Assembly (NCBI GenBank): GCA_937898675.1
Contig: CALEJB010000025.1
Location: 1-19,270, forward strand
Reading direction: 5' to 3'
Length of the DNA: 19,270 bases
Source of the DNA: an uncultured Prevotellaceae bacterium
GTDB taxonomy: Bacteria > Bacteroidota > Bacteroidia > Bacteroidales > Muribaculaceae
In this document: positions 1 to 7,391 of the stretch, one piece after another
Position numbering within the stretch: the first letter of the stretch is position 1
Layout of the letters: the number at the start of each line of letters is the position of its first letter
Translations under genes and position numbers: made by a program
Notes under the pieces: model-generated
The model's database searches: none
Seen by the model: only the letters and a program-made list of their open reading frames with translations
What the model was told of the DNA's origin: nothing

Positions 1-427
1 GCGCATTGGCTTTAGGCACGATAAAGCCATCGAGTTTCAACTCGCGCGCCAGAATAGCCATGGGAAGGGCGCCTTTGACGGGCCTTAGGCTGCCGTCAAG
101 CGACAATTCACCCATGAGCATATAACGATCAAGCCGCTCCGATTTCATCTTTTCATCAGCGGCAAGCGTGCCAATAGCGAGAGGCAGGTCATAGGCAGAG
201 CCTTCTTTCTTGATGTCGGCCGGCGACATGTTCACCACGATAGATTTGCCCCGAATTTTGTATTCGGCTTGCTGCAGGGCACAGCGGACGCGTTCGATGC
301 TCTCCTTGACGGCGGCGTCGGGCAATCCGACAATGACGAATCCGGCGCCGGGCTTTACCGATACCTCGATTTCGACCTTGATGGCGTCAATGCCGCTGAC
401 GGCGGCTCCATATACTCTCGCTAACAT
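1..427 (-). CDS. YifB/ComM family Mg-chelatase-like AAA+ ATPase, N-terminal part only
   Basis: Only the first 142 codons lie in the window; the gene runs off the left edge. I translated it from the ATG at 427-425. The fragment matches the N-terminal ChlI-like domain of the YifB/ComM family: it begins MLARVYGAAVSGI, carries GLPDAAVKESIERVR at about residues 34-48, VNMSPADIKKEGSAYDLPLA near 66-85 and GELSLDGSLRPVKGALP further on. ComM of naturally competent bacteria is known as a hexameric helicase promoting branch migration during recombination; the role in Bacteroidales is not established. The Walker motifs would lie beyond the window. It starts 6 bases after the lpd stop, so it is probably co-transcribed with lpd. 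No Shine-Dalgarno is seen. The family call is secure; function here is inference. Confidence 0.9.
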   Translation of the reverse strand, partial: MLARVYGAAVSGIDAIKVEIEVSVKPGAGFVIVGLPDAAVKESIERVRCALQQAEYKIRGKSIVVNMSPADIKKEGSAYDLPLAIGTLAADEKMKSERLDRYMLMGELSLDGSLRPVKGALPMAILARELKLDGFIVPKANA

Positions 428-433
428 GTTATA

Positions 434-1771
434 TCAGAATTGTTTGGCAACGGTGAGGACCACTTCGCTGAGGGTGGGGTGGCCATGGATGCTGCTGGCG
501 AGCAGGTCGACGGTCGCTCCTGCGTTCATGGCGGTGACCACCTCTTGAATGAGGTCAGCGGCATGGGCACCACAGATGTGGCAGCCAACAATCTGGCGTG
601 TTGCGTTGTCAACAATCATTTTCAGCAGGCCGTCGGTCTCGTTCATCGACACCGCCTTGCCATTGCTGCGGAAGAAGGCTTTCTTAACGGTAATATCCAT
701 TTCCTTCTCCTTGCACTGCTCCTCGGTAAGGCCCACCATGGCCAACTCGGGTACGGTGAACACAGCGCTGGGCACGATGTCGAGTTTGATGTTATCCTTT
801 TCGCCCATGATGGCGTGCAGCGCGCGCTGGCCCTGTGCGCTGGCAGCGTGGGCAAGCATCATGCGGCCGTTGACGTCACCAATGGCATAAATGCCGGGGA
901 CGTTGGTCATCATGTTGTCGTCCACCTCAATGCCGCGGCGGCCCACGTTGATACCCACGGCGTCAAGGCCTTCGGGCAGAACAGGCTTGCGGCCGACAGA
1001 CATCAGCACCTTCTCGCAAGTGACGCTCTGGGGTTTGCCCTTGAGGTCAAAGGTAACGGTGTAACCGCCTTCGCCTTGGGTGATGCCATTGACGGCAGCG
1101 CTGGTGATGATGTTGATGCCGCGCTTGCTGAGAACGGTCTTGAGGCGCTTGGCCACATCCTTGTCGAACGGCGGAAGAATTTCCTTGCAGTATTCAATCA
1201 CGGTCACCTCAACGCCAAAACTGCTGAACACGGCGGCAAACTCCATGCCGATGACGCCGCCTCCCACAATGCACAGGCTCTTGGGCAACTGCTGCATGGC
1301 CAAGATGTCGTCGCTGGTCATGGCCAGGTCGGCGCCCTCGATGGGCAGGCCGCGCGGGGCGGAGCCTGTAGCGATGATGATGTTCTTTCCTTCATATTCC
1401 TCGCCATTAACGACAACGGTGTGGGCGTCCATGATGCTTGCCTCGCCCTTGATGGCGGTGATGCCGTTGCTGGCCATGAGGCCCTCGACGCCTTCACGCA
1501 GTTGGCGGACCACATCCTCTTTGCGCTCGAAAACAGTGGCATAGTCAAATGCGAGTTCCCCCGTTTTTACGCCCCAGACTTCGGCTTCGCGCATGAGGTT
1601 GACAACCTCGGCATTGCGGCACAGGGCCTTGGTGGGGATGCAGCCGCGGTTGAGGCATGTGCCGCCCATCTCGTCGCGCTCGACGATGGCGACGGTCAGC
1701 CCTTTGGCTGCGGCGTCGGCTGCGGTTTCGTAACCGCCGGGTCCAGCGCCGATAATAATAATGTCAAACAT
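434..1771 (-). CDS. lpdA: Dihydrolipoyl dehydrogenase (E3 / L-protein)
   Basis: A 445-residue FAD flavoprotein that reoxidises dihydrolipoyl groups with NAD+, here most simply the L-protein of the glycine cleavage system. Visible motifs are the N-terminal FAD-binding IIIGAGPGGYETA (5-17), the redox-active disulfide in GGTCLNRGCIPTK with Cys39 and Cys44, the NAD-binding GGGVIGMEFA, the second FAD motif AIGDVNG, and the C-terminal HPTLSE with the expected catalytic His431 and Glu436. It is slightly shorter than the usual 460-475 residues and has no N-terminal lipoyl domain. It starts at ATG 1771 and follows gcvPB after 86 bases containing a terminator-like hairpin, so its expression may be partly uncoupled from the genes upstream. 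Lpd could also serve 2-oxoacid dehydrogenases elsewhere in the genome, which this window cannot show. Confidence 0.97.
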   Translation of the reverse strand: MFDIIIIGAGPGGYETAADAAAKGLTVAIVERDEMGGTCLNRGCIPTKALCRNAEVVNLMREAEVWGVKTGELAFDYATVFERKEDVVRQLREGVEGLMASNGITAIKGEASIMDAHTVVVNGEEYEGKNIIIATGSAPRGLPIEGADLAMTSDDILAMQQLPKSLCIVGGGVIGMEFAAVFSSFGVEVTVIEYCKEILPPFDKDVAKRLKTVLSKRGINIITSAAVNGITQGEGGYTVTFDLKGKPQSVTCEKVLMSVGRKPVLPEGLDAVGINVGRRGIEVDDNMMTNVPGIYAIGDVNGRMMLAHAASAQGQRALHAIMGEKDNIKLDIVPSAVFTVPELAMVGLTEEQCKEKEMDITVKKAFFRSNGKAVSMNETDGLLKMIVDNATRQIVGCHICGAHAADLIQEVVTAMNAGATVDLLASSIHGHPTLSEVVLTVAKQF

Positions 1772-1798
1772 ATTGTTTAGTGCTTTATGTTTTTAATG

Positions 1799-1836
1799 AA
1801 AAACTGTCCCGCAGGATACAAGACGCTGCGAGACAG
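1799..1836 (-). terminator. Intrinsic-terminator-like hairpin between gcvPB and lpd
   Basis: On the minus strand CTGTCTCGCAG (1836-1826) pairs with CTGCGGGACAG (1814-1804) to give an 11-bp stem with one U-G wobble and an 11-base loop. Five T residues (1803-1799) follow at once. This is the layout of a rho-independent terminator acting on gcvPB transcripts. The plus strand has no T tract after the stem, so it is one-directional. No TAnnTTTG promoter was found between it and lpd, which suggests partial read-through rather than a complete stop. Confidence 0.65.
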
Positions 1837-1857
1837 CAGATGTCATAGTTCAATCAG

Positions 1858-3342
1858 TTACTGCTCTTCAGCAACAAGTTCGCGCCAGGTCACGATGGGA
1901 TGCAACGCGGCCTGGGTGTCGTCGAGGCGACGTACGGGCGTGTTGTGGGGAGCGGTCTTGACCATCTCGGGGTCATCCTTAGCCTCTTGGGCAATCACAC
2001 GCATGATGTGGATGAAGTCGTCCAGCGTCTGCTTGCTCTCGTTCTCGCAGGGCTCAATCATGAGCGCCTCGTGGAACAGCAAGGGGAAGTAGATGGTGGG
2101 AGCGTGGAAGCCGTAGTCCAGCAGTCGCTTGGCCACATCGAGGGTGGTCACGCCGGTGGATTTGTCCTTCAAGCCGTCATAGACGAACTCGTGCTTGCAC
2201 ACACCCTCGATGGGCAGTTCATAGACGTCCTTGAGCGACTCCTTGATGTAGTTGGCGTTGAGCACGGCCACGGGGCCTACCATCTTGAGTTGGTCGCGTC
2301 CCAGGGTCAGGATGTAGGCAAGGGCGCGCATGATGACGCCGAAGTTGCCCAGATGTGCGCTGATGCTGCCGATGGACTCGTCGCTGCACTCAAGTTTGAA
2401 GTAGTCGTAATCCTCGGTGCTCACCTTGACGACGCGCGGATTGGGGAGCAGGTGCTCCAGGCCCTTGCGCACGCCGACGGGACCGTCACCGGGACCACCG
2501 CCGCCGTGAGGTGTCGAGAAGGTCTTGTGCAGGTTGATGTGCATGATGTCGAAGCCGATGTCACCGGGGCGGACCTTGCCCAGCATGGGGTTAAGGTTGG
2601 CGCCGTCGTAATACATCAGGCCGCCGCACTCGTGCACGGCCTTGGCGATTTCGCCGATGTTGTGCTCAAAGATGCCCAGCGTGTTGGGGTTGGTCATCAT
2701 CATGCCGGCCACGGTGTCGTCGAGCAGGGGACGCAGGTCGTCCACATCGACGGTGCCGTCGGGACGGCTCTTGACGGTAACCACGTCAAGGCCGCAGACA
2801 GCGGAACTGGCGGGGTTGGTGCCGTGGGCCGAGTCGGGGATAATCACCTTGGTGCGCTTGTTGTCGCCGCGCTCCATGTGATAGCCGCGCATAATCATCA
2901 GACCGGTCAGCTCACCGTGTGCGCCAGCATAGGGGTTCAGCGTGAACTCGCTCAGGCCGGAAATTTCCGAGAGGCTGGTCTGCAGGAAATAGTACACGGC
3001 GAGGGCGCCCTGTGCAAAGTCGGGATTCTGCAAGGGGTGCAGCGCGGTGAACTCGCGGTGGGCGGCTATCTCCTCGTTGATTTTGGGATTGTACTTCATC
3101 GTGCAAGAGCCCAGGGGGTAGAAGCCGGTGTCCACGCCAAAGTTGTTGTTGCTCATGTTGGTGTAGTGGCGGACAAGGCTTAACTCGTCAACCTCGGGTA
3201 GCAGGGGCGCATTTACTCGCTTCAGCGCCTCGGGCAGGTCGCTCATCTTGTACTCGGCGCACTCGTTGTCGGGCAGGGAATAGCCCTGACGACCGGGTTG
3301 TGACAACTCAAATATGAGTTTTCCGTAGAAAGTGTTATTCAT
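1858..3342 (-). CDS. gcvPB: Glycine dehydrogenase (decarboxylating) subunit 2
   Basis: The 494-residue PLP-bearing subunit of a two-subunit P-protein. With GcvPA it decarboxylates glycine and passes the aminomethyl group to the lipoyl arm of GcvH. The PLP-binding region is clear: DIMHINLHKTFSTPHGGGG with the Schiff-base lysine at Lys273. Other family landmarks are TGFYPLGSCTMKYNP (72-86), IPDSAHGTNPASS (168-180) and YYDGANLNPMLG (244-255). Length fits the subunit 2 family (about 480-500). The ATG at 3342 lies only 3 bases after the gcvPA stop and is preceded by AAGGAGGG inside the end of gcvPA, unusual for a Bacteroidetes gene and consistent with translational coupling. The next gene downstream is lpd, beyond a hairpin. 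Confidence 0.97.
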   Translation of the reverse strand: MNNTFYGKLIFELSQPGRQGYSLPDNECAEYKMSDLPEALKRVNAPLLPEVDELSLVRHYTNMSNNNFGVDTGFYPLGSCTMKYNPKINEEIAAHREFTALHPLQNPDFAQGALAVYYFLQTSLSEISGLSEFTLNPYAGAHGELTGLMIMRGYHMERGDNKRTKVIIPDSAHGTNPASSAVCGLDVVTVKSRPDGTVDVDDLRPLLDDTVAGMMMTNPNTLGIFEHNIGEIAKAVHECGGLMYYDGANLNPMLGKVRPGDIGFDIMHINLHKTFSTPHGGGGPGDGPVGVRKGLEHLLPNPRVVKVSTEDYDYFKLECSDESIGSISAHLGNFGVIMRALAYILTLGRDQLKMVGPVAVLNANYIKESLKDVYELPIEGVCKHEFVYDGLKDKSTGVTTLDVAKRLLDYGFHAPTIYFPLLFHEALMIEPCENESKQTLDDFIHIMRVIAQEAKDDPEMVKTAPHNTPVRRLDDTQAALHPIVTWRELVAEEQ

Positions 3343-3345
3343 ATC

Positions 3346-4695
3346 TTATTCGCCCTCCTTCTTCTCTTCGTTAAAGGTTACACATACATCTACCAGGTCG
3401 TCGCAGTCCTCGCGGCTATAGGTCTCGGTGACAGCGAGCAACAGGGTGTCGTCGGCAATCTTGAGGCCGCACTGCATGTATTCCTCGTTGCAGTATTCCT
3501 GCAAAGCGTCCACATTGAGTTTGGTCTTTACGGCAAACTCGTTGAGGAACGGCTTCTCGGGATAGGCCAGTTCAAACAGCCCGGTCTTGACCAGCTGGTC
3601 TGCGAGGTAGTGGGCGTTGCTGTAACTGATTTCGTTGACTTCACGCAGTCCCTTGGCGCCCATGAGGCCCATATAGACGGTCACATACAGTGCCATCAGG
3701 CTCTGGTTGGAGCAGATGTTGCTGGTCGCCTTCTCGCGGCGGATGTGCTGCTCGCGGGCTTGGAGAGTGAGGACAAATGCGCGCTTGCCGTCGGCATCCT
3801 TGGTTGCGCCAACGATGCGGCCCGGCATCTTGCGGATCAGTTTCTTGGTTGTGCACAGGAAACCCACATAGGGGCCACCATAGTTCAGGGGTATGCCCAG
3901 GCTCTGGCCGTCACCAACGGCGATGTCGGCGCCCCACTCGGCGGGACTCTTGACAACGCTTAATGCGGTGGCAACGCAGTGCATGATGAGCAGCGCCTTG
4001 TGCTCGTGGCACATGTCGGCGACGCCGGTGTAGTCCTCGAGAATGCCGTAGAAGTTGGGCGTGGCAACGATAACGCCAGCCACATCGTCCTTCTCCAGCT
4101 CGGCCTTGAGGGCAGCGCGGTCCATCGCGCCGTCCTTGGCGGGAACTGCGTCAATCTGCACGCCGTGGAACTTGGCATAGGTCTTGACCACGCGGGTTAC
4201 ATAGGGCGATACGGTGTCGCTCACCAGCACGCGGTTGCGCTTTTTGGCATTAGCGACAGCCATCATCATGGCCTCGGCGGTGGCGGTGGTGCCGTCGTAC
4301 ATCGAAGCGTTGGAAACCTCCATGCCGGTCAGCTCGGCCATCATGCTCTGGTACTCAAAAATGTATTGCAGAGTGCCCTGCGAAATCTCGGCCTGATAAG
4401 GCGTGTAGGCGGTGAGGAACTCACTGCGCCCGATGATGTTTTGCACTACCGATGGGCTGTAGTGGTCGTAGTATCCCGCGCCCAGGAAGGTGCGCATCAT
4501 GATGTTGTCCATGCCCAGGTCGTCAAAGAATCGGCGCACTTCAATCTCGCTCATCGACTCGGGAAGCTCATACTCCTTTTTGAGCTGAAGCTCCTGGGGC
4601 ACGTCGCTATAGAGGTCGTCCAGCGACTTGACGCCAGCCGTCTTCAGCATGGCTTGCATCTCATCGTCGGTGTGCGGAAAAAATTTATAACTCAT
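3346..4695 (-). CDS. gcvPA: Glycine dehydrogenase (decarboxylating) subunit 1
   Basis: The 449-residue N-terminal-half subunit of the split P-protein. The start MSYKFFPHTDDEMQAML is typical of GcvPA. Further family features are TFLGAGYYDHYSPSVVQNII (64-83), EFLTAYTPYQAEISQGTLQ, the stretch with SMYDGTTATAEA, and GGPYVGFLCTTKKLIRKMPG toward the middle. It partners with GcvPB, which carries the PLP lysine; GcvPA contributes to the active site at the interface. It ends 3 bases before gcvPB and starts 53 bases after the gcvH stop. The C-terminus is charged (NEEKKEGE). The start codon lies in a short inverted repeat, CATTT-CTGG-AAATG, on the mRNA strand (4706-4693), possibly a weak initiation hairpin. 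A split P-protein is typical of Firmicutes, Thermotogae and archaea; Bacteroides usually carry a fused gcvP as far as I recall. Confidence 0.97.
   Translation of the reverse strand: MSYKFFPHTDDEMQAMLKTAGVKSLDDLYSDVPQELQLKKEYELPESMSEIEVRRFFDDLGMDNIMMRTFLGAGYYDHYSPSVVQNIIGRSEFLTAYTPYQAEISQGTLQYIFEYQSMMAELTGMEVSNASMYDGTTATAEAMMMAVANAKKRNRVLVSDTVSPYVTRVVKTYAKFHGVQIDAVPAKDGAMDRAALKAELEKDDVAGVIVATPNFYGILEDYTGVADMCHEHKALLIMHCVATALSVVKSPAEWGADIAVGDGQSLGIPLNYGGPYVGFLCTTKKLIRKMPGRIVGATKDADGKRAFVLTLQAREQHIRREKATSNICSNQSLMALYVTVYMGLMGAKGLREVNEISYSNAHYLADQLVKTGLFELAYPEKPFLNEFAVKTKLNVDALQEYCNEEYMQCGLKIADDTLLLAVTETYSREDCDDLVDVCVTFNEEKKEGE
3353..3360 (-). promoter_or_regulatory. Shine-Dalgarno-like site for gcvPB
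   Basis: AAGGAGGG on the minus strand, 10 bases before the gcvPB ATG, lying within the last codons of gcvPA. The other leaders of this cluster lack such a site. It also encodes part of the Glu/Lys-rich GcvPA tail, so the match could be a by-product of coding. Confidence 0.4.
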
Positions 4696-4748
4696 TTCCA
4701 GAAATGAAAATATTGTTGAATAAATGAATTTGTGGGTGTAAGCAGAGA

Positions 4749-5129
4749 TTACTCACCAATCATTGCCTTGTAGGCAGCGGCGTCCATCAGGTTCTCGAGC
4801 TCGCTCTTGTCGCTGAGCTGCACCTTGATAATCCAGTTCTCAAAGGCGTCTTTGTTGATCAGGCCAGGCTCGTCCTCGAGCGCCTCGTTGACCTCGACAA
4901 CGGTACCGCTGACGGGCGACAGCAGGTCGCTGGCAGCCTTGACGCTCTCGACTGCGCCAAACTCCTCGCCTGCGGTTACTTCGTCGTCAACCTCGGGCAT
5001 GTCAACATAAACCACGTTGCCCAGCTCGTGCTGTGCATAGTCGGTGATACCGATGAAGCCAAAATCGCCTTCTACTTTTACAAACTCGTGTGACTCCATG
5101 TAGTAGAGTCCTTCAATAATCTTACTCAT
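4749..5129 (-). CDS. gcvH: Glycine cleavage system H protein (lipoyl carrier)
   Basis: A 126-residue lipoyl carrier that shuttles the aminomethyl intermediate between P-, T- and L-proteins. The lipoylation site is Lys64 in GAVESVKAASDLLSPVSG, and the N-terminal YYMESHEFVKVEGDFGFIGI fits the family, as does the length (125-130). The acceptor lysine would be modified by the LplA encoded at the head of the cluster. The start is ATG 5129. Its 42-base leader contains almost no G on the mRNA strand (CAACAACTAACAATAACC), so it should be unstructured and relies on Shine-Dalgarno-independent initiation as is common in Bacteroidetes. GcvH is flanked by gcvT and gcvPA, so all carrier-docking partners come from one operon. 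Confidence 0.98.
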   Translation of the reverse strand: MSKIIEGLYYMESHEFVKVEGDFGFIGITDYAQHELGNVVYVDMPEVDDEVTAGEEFGAVESVKAASDLLSPVSGTVVEVNEALEDEPGLINKDAFENWIIKVQLSDKSELENLMDAAAYKAMIGE

Positions 5130-5171
5130 AGTGTTGTTGTTAATTGGTTGGTTATTGTTAGTTGTTGTGAT

Positions 5172-6263
5172 TTACTTCTTGTAGTTGGGGGTATAGAAGC
5201 GTTTCTTTACCACGGTGGCGGGGAACACCTTCTTGCGGATGCGGATGCTCAGCTCATTGCCCAGGGCGCCGACCGCGCGGTCAACAAGGGCAAATGCCAC
5301 GCTCTTGTCGAGGGAGATGCTGTGATAGCCTGTGGTTACATAGCCGACCACATTCTCGCCGTCGAGCACGTCATAGCCGTGGCGTGGAATGGCCTTGTCC
5401 TTGAGCTCCAAGCCGACCAGTTTTTTGGGAGTGCCCTCAGCCTTTTGCTTGGCGCAGGCTTCCTTGCCGATAAAGTCATCCTTGTCGAGTTTCACAAACA
5501 TGCCGAAGGTTGCGGCGATGGGTGAAATCTCGGCGGTGAGCTCGTCGCCGTACAGGGGCAGGCCGGCCTCAAAGCGCAGCGTGTCACGGCAGCCCAGTCC
5601 ACAGGCCTGAACGCCGGCTTCCATGAGCATGTCCCACATCTTGACGATGGTTGCGGGCGAGGCATATACCTCAAAACCGTCCTCGCCGGTGTAGCCAGTA
5701 CGGCTCACGATGATGGTCTCGCCGTTAATGTCAACCTTCTTGAACGTGTAGAAGGTCAGGTCGGTGACATCGAGGTTGAGCACAGCGCCCATGGTCTTCT
5801 CGGCCTCGGGACCCTGAACGGCAATCTGGCCGTACTGCTCGCTCTGGTGGTCAATCTTTACATCAAAGTTCTTGGCCTGCTCGTTAATCCAAGCCACGTC
5901 CTTGTCGATGTTGGCAGCGTTGATGACGAGGAAATAGTCGTCGTCGGCCACGCGGTAAACCAGCAGGTCGTCAACGGTGCCGCCGTCGGGGTACAGCATC
6001 ATGCCGTACAGAATTTGGCCGGCCTTGATGGCGTTGATGTCATTGGTGAAAATGTAGTTGGTGAACTTATTGGCGTCGGGGCCGGTGATTTCAACCTCAC
6101 CCATGTGCGAAACGTCAAAGACGCCCACATTGTGGCGAACAGCATTGTGCTCGGTGGTGATGTCTACATACTGGATAGGCATGTCATAGCCTGCAAATGG
6201 TGTCATGAGAGCGCCTTGCGCCACGTGCCTGTCATGGAGGCATGTTGTTTTGATTTCTGTCAC
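5172..6263 (-). CDS. gcvT: Glycine cleavage system T protein (aminomethyltransferase)
   Basis: A 363-residue tetrahydrofolate-dependent aminomethyltransferase that releases ammonia from the H-protein-bound intermediate and makes 5,10-methylene-THF. Recognisable segments are PFAGYDMPIQY (22-32), VFDVSHMGEVEITGPDA (48-64), YPDGGTVDDLLVYRV with the conserved Asp pair near 98-99, VSRTGYTGEDGFEVY and the C-terminal RIRKKVFPATVVKKRFYTPNYKK. The start is a GTG at 6263-6261: reading further upstream in frame meets the lplA stop without an ATG, and the first internal Met (residue 20) would remove conserved sequence. The length fits the family (about 360-370). The 45-base gap from lplA contains a hairpin, followed by an A-rich stretch just before the GTG. 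Confidence 0.97.
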   Translation of the reverse strand: MTEIKTTCLHDRHVAQGALMTPFAGYDMPIQYVDITTEHNAVRHNVGVFDVSHMGEVEITGPDANKFTNYIFTNDINAIKAGQILYGMMLYPDGGTVDDLLVYRVADDDYFLVINAANIDKDVAWINEQAKNFDVKIDHQSEQYGQIAVQGPEAEKTMGAVLNLDVTDLTFYTFKKVDINGETIIVSRTGYTGEDGFEVYASPATIVKMWDMLMEAGVQACGLGCRDTLRFEAGLPLYGDELTAEISPIAATFGMFVKLDKDDFIGKEACAKQKAEGTPKKLVGLELKDKAIPRHGYDVLDGENVVGYVTTGYHSISLDKSVAFALVDRAVGALGNELSIRIRKKVFPATVVKKRFYTPNYKK

Positions 6264-6286
6264 GGTCTTAATGGTTTTTTGTTGAC

Positions 6287-6310
6287 AAGACAGGAATGAA
6301 ATCCTGCCTT
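6287..6310 (-). promoter_or_regulatory. Hairpin overlapping the lplA stop, upstream of gcvT
   Basis: On the minus strand AAGGCAGGA (6310-6302) pairs with TCCTGTCTT (6295-6287) over a 6-base loop: a 9-bp stem with one G-U pair that would be A-C on the other strand, so it favours the lplA-gcvT transcript. It takes in two bases of the lplA stop codon and ends 23 bases before the gcvT GTG. There is no U tract after it, so a processing site, 3' stabiliser or attenuator is more likely than a terminator. Confidence 0.45.
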
Positions 6311-7283
6311 AGTCGGTTAATAGTGATATTAATTGTTTGTTTGTTAAGTTCAATATCCATTCGGCGGCGTTGCAGCCGGCAAGGGCGGATTCAAGGGCGG
6401 GACGGTTGAGTTCCTTGCCTTGCAGTCTGGACAGCAACGCCTGGCGGGCATCGCACAGCGGAAGGAAATCACCGGTCAGCTGTAGGTCGCGAATGACGTT
6501 TCCCTTCAATTCAAGGTTGAAGGCAATGCCGCCCACGCCTTCAATTCTGCCGCTGCGGGTTACCTCGCACTGCGGATTGTTGCCCCACAGGAATTCAGGG
6601 GCCAGATACCCCTGTGTGATGCGTTCGATTTCGGCTACGTCAGCTTCGGTGAGTCTGATTTCTCCGTCGCACATGTGGGTGCGGACATACTGCTTGAACG
6701 CCTCGATGCCGATGTCCAGATGCTCGCTCAGCAACGCAATGTGGCTGCGCACCGATTCCACGCCCTTGCTTGTCAACTTCTCGTGCGACGGGGTGATGGC
6801 GTGCAACATGTGTTCCATGTTGGTGCTGTAGAGCATTGTGCCGTGAACGATGCTTCGTCCTGGAATGTGGTAGAACGAGTTGCCGCTCACCTTGCGGTCG
6901 CCGATGAGCACGTCGTTGCGGCTGCCGTCACTGGCGTTAAGCCCCAGACCCCGCAGCATCGCTGCAATTGCGCTGGTATAGTTGTGGAATGTAGTCTGGA
7001 CCTCATCGCTGCGTGTAATGTAGCTCATCATGACATTGTCACGGTCGGCATACACACAGCCGCCTCCGCTCTTGCGGCGGTAGAAAGCGATGTTGTGCTC
7101 CTTGCAGTAATCAACGTTTACTTCATTCTCAATGAGCTGGTGACGCCCAAATATCACAGTGGGGTCCACCTGCCACATGAAGAAAATGTCATCATTGCCA
7201 AGGATGTGCGCAGCATGCTCTTCCATCGCCAGATAGAAGGGCAAGATGCGTGTCTTGTCGTCTGGAAGACTCAGATATTTCAT
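6309..7283 (-). CDS. lplA: Lipoate-protein ligase A
   Basis: A 324-residue ATP-dependent lipoate-protein ligase that activates lipoate as lipoyl-AMP and attaches it to an acceptor lysine, most likely GcvH Lys64 here. Diagnostic motifs are FGRHQLIENEVN (45-56), the lipoate-binding RRKSGGGCVYADRDNVMMSY (69-88), and GDRKVSGNSFY with the conserved catalytic-region Lys131. The region after about 250 matches the small accessory domain of bacterial LplA; total length is near the usual 330. It starts at ATG 7283 and is the first gene of the gcv cluster, so a single promoter could set both carrier modification and the cleavage enzymes. A candidate -7 box and a pair of direct repeats lie just upstream. 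Whether it also serves other lipoylated enzymes cannot be told from this window. Confidence 0.95.
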   Translation of the reverse strand: MKYLSLPDDKTRILPFYLAMEEHAAHILGNDDIFFMWQVDPTVIFGRHQLIENEVNVDYCKEHNIAFYRRKSGGGCVYADRDNVMMSYITRSDEVQTTFHNYTSAIAAMLRGLGLNASDGSRNDVLIGDRKVSGNSFYHIPGRSIVHGTMLYSTNMEHMLHAITPSHEKLTSKGVESVRSHIALLSEHLDIGIEAFKQYVRTHMCDGEIRLTEADVAEIERITQGYLAPEFLWGNNPQCEVTRSGRIEGVGGIAFNLELKGNVIRDLQLTGDFLPLCDARQALLSRLQGKELNRPALESALAGCNAAEWILNLTNKQLISLLTD

Positions 7284-7290
7284 CTCGTTC

Positions 7291-7326
7291 TCAAAATCTC
7301 CACAAAATTAGGTCAAATTCTCCACA
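7291..7326. repeat. Pair of 14-base direct repeats over the lplA promoter
   Basis: TCAAAATCTCCACA (7291-7304) and TCAAATTCTCCACA (7313-7326) agree at 13 of 14 positions with starts 22 bases apart, about two turns of B-DNA. The candidate -7 box of lplA sits between and slightly overlaps them. This arrangement suits two regulator subunits on one face of the helix, or a small tandem duplication. No third copy was seen in the adjacent sequence. Confidence 0.6.
7303..7310 (-). promoter_or_regulatory. Candidate -7 box for lplA-gcv operon
   Basis: TAATTTTG on the minus strand fits the Bacteroidetes consensus TAnnTTTG and lies about 20 bases before the lplA ATG, giving a very short leader. The best -33 candidate is only TTTA at 7333-7330 with a 19-base spacer. 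A second TAATTTTG at 7350-7343 lacks any -33 element at the right distance. The AT-rich background makes chance matches possible. Confidence 0.4.
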
Positions 7327-7391
7327 TTATAAAATAAAAATTCAAAATTATTATTAATTGCCTGAAGAATGGCCTTTCGGGAGTTTTGGGC

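Noticed and set aside
440..1780. A 446-codon open frame on the plus strand opposite lpd, and similar long plus-strand frames at 1900-3183, 3979-4707, 9372-10463 and 14161-14835.
   Set aside because: Each lies fully antisense to a gene with unmistakable family motifs; the translations are rich in His, Val, Gly and Ala with no recognisable domain, as expected from the codon bias of the true strand.
7343..7350. A second TAATTTTG -7 box for lplA.
   Set aside because: No -33-like element is found at the needed distance and the sequence is strongly AT-rich.
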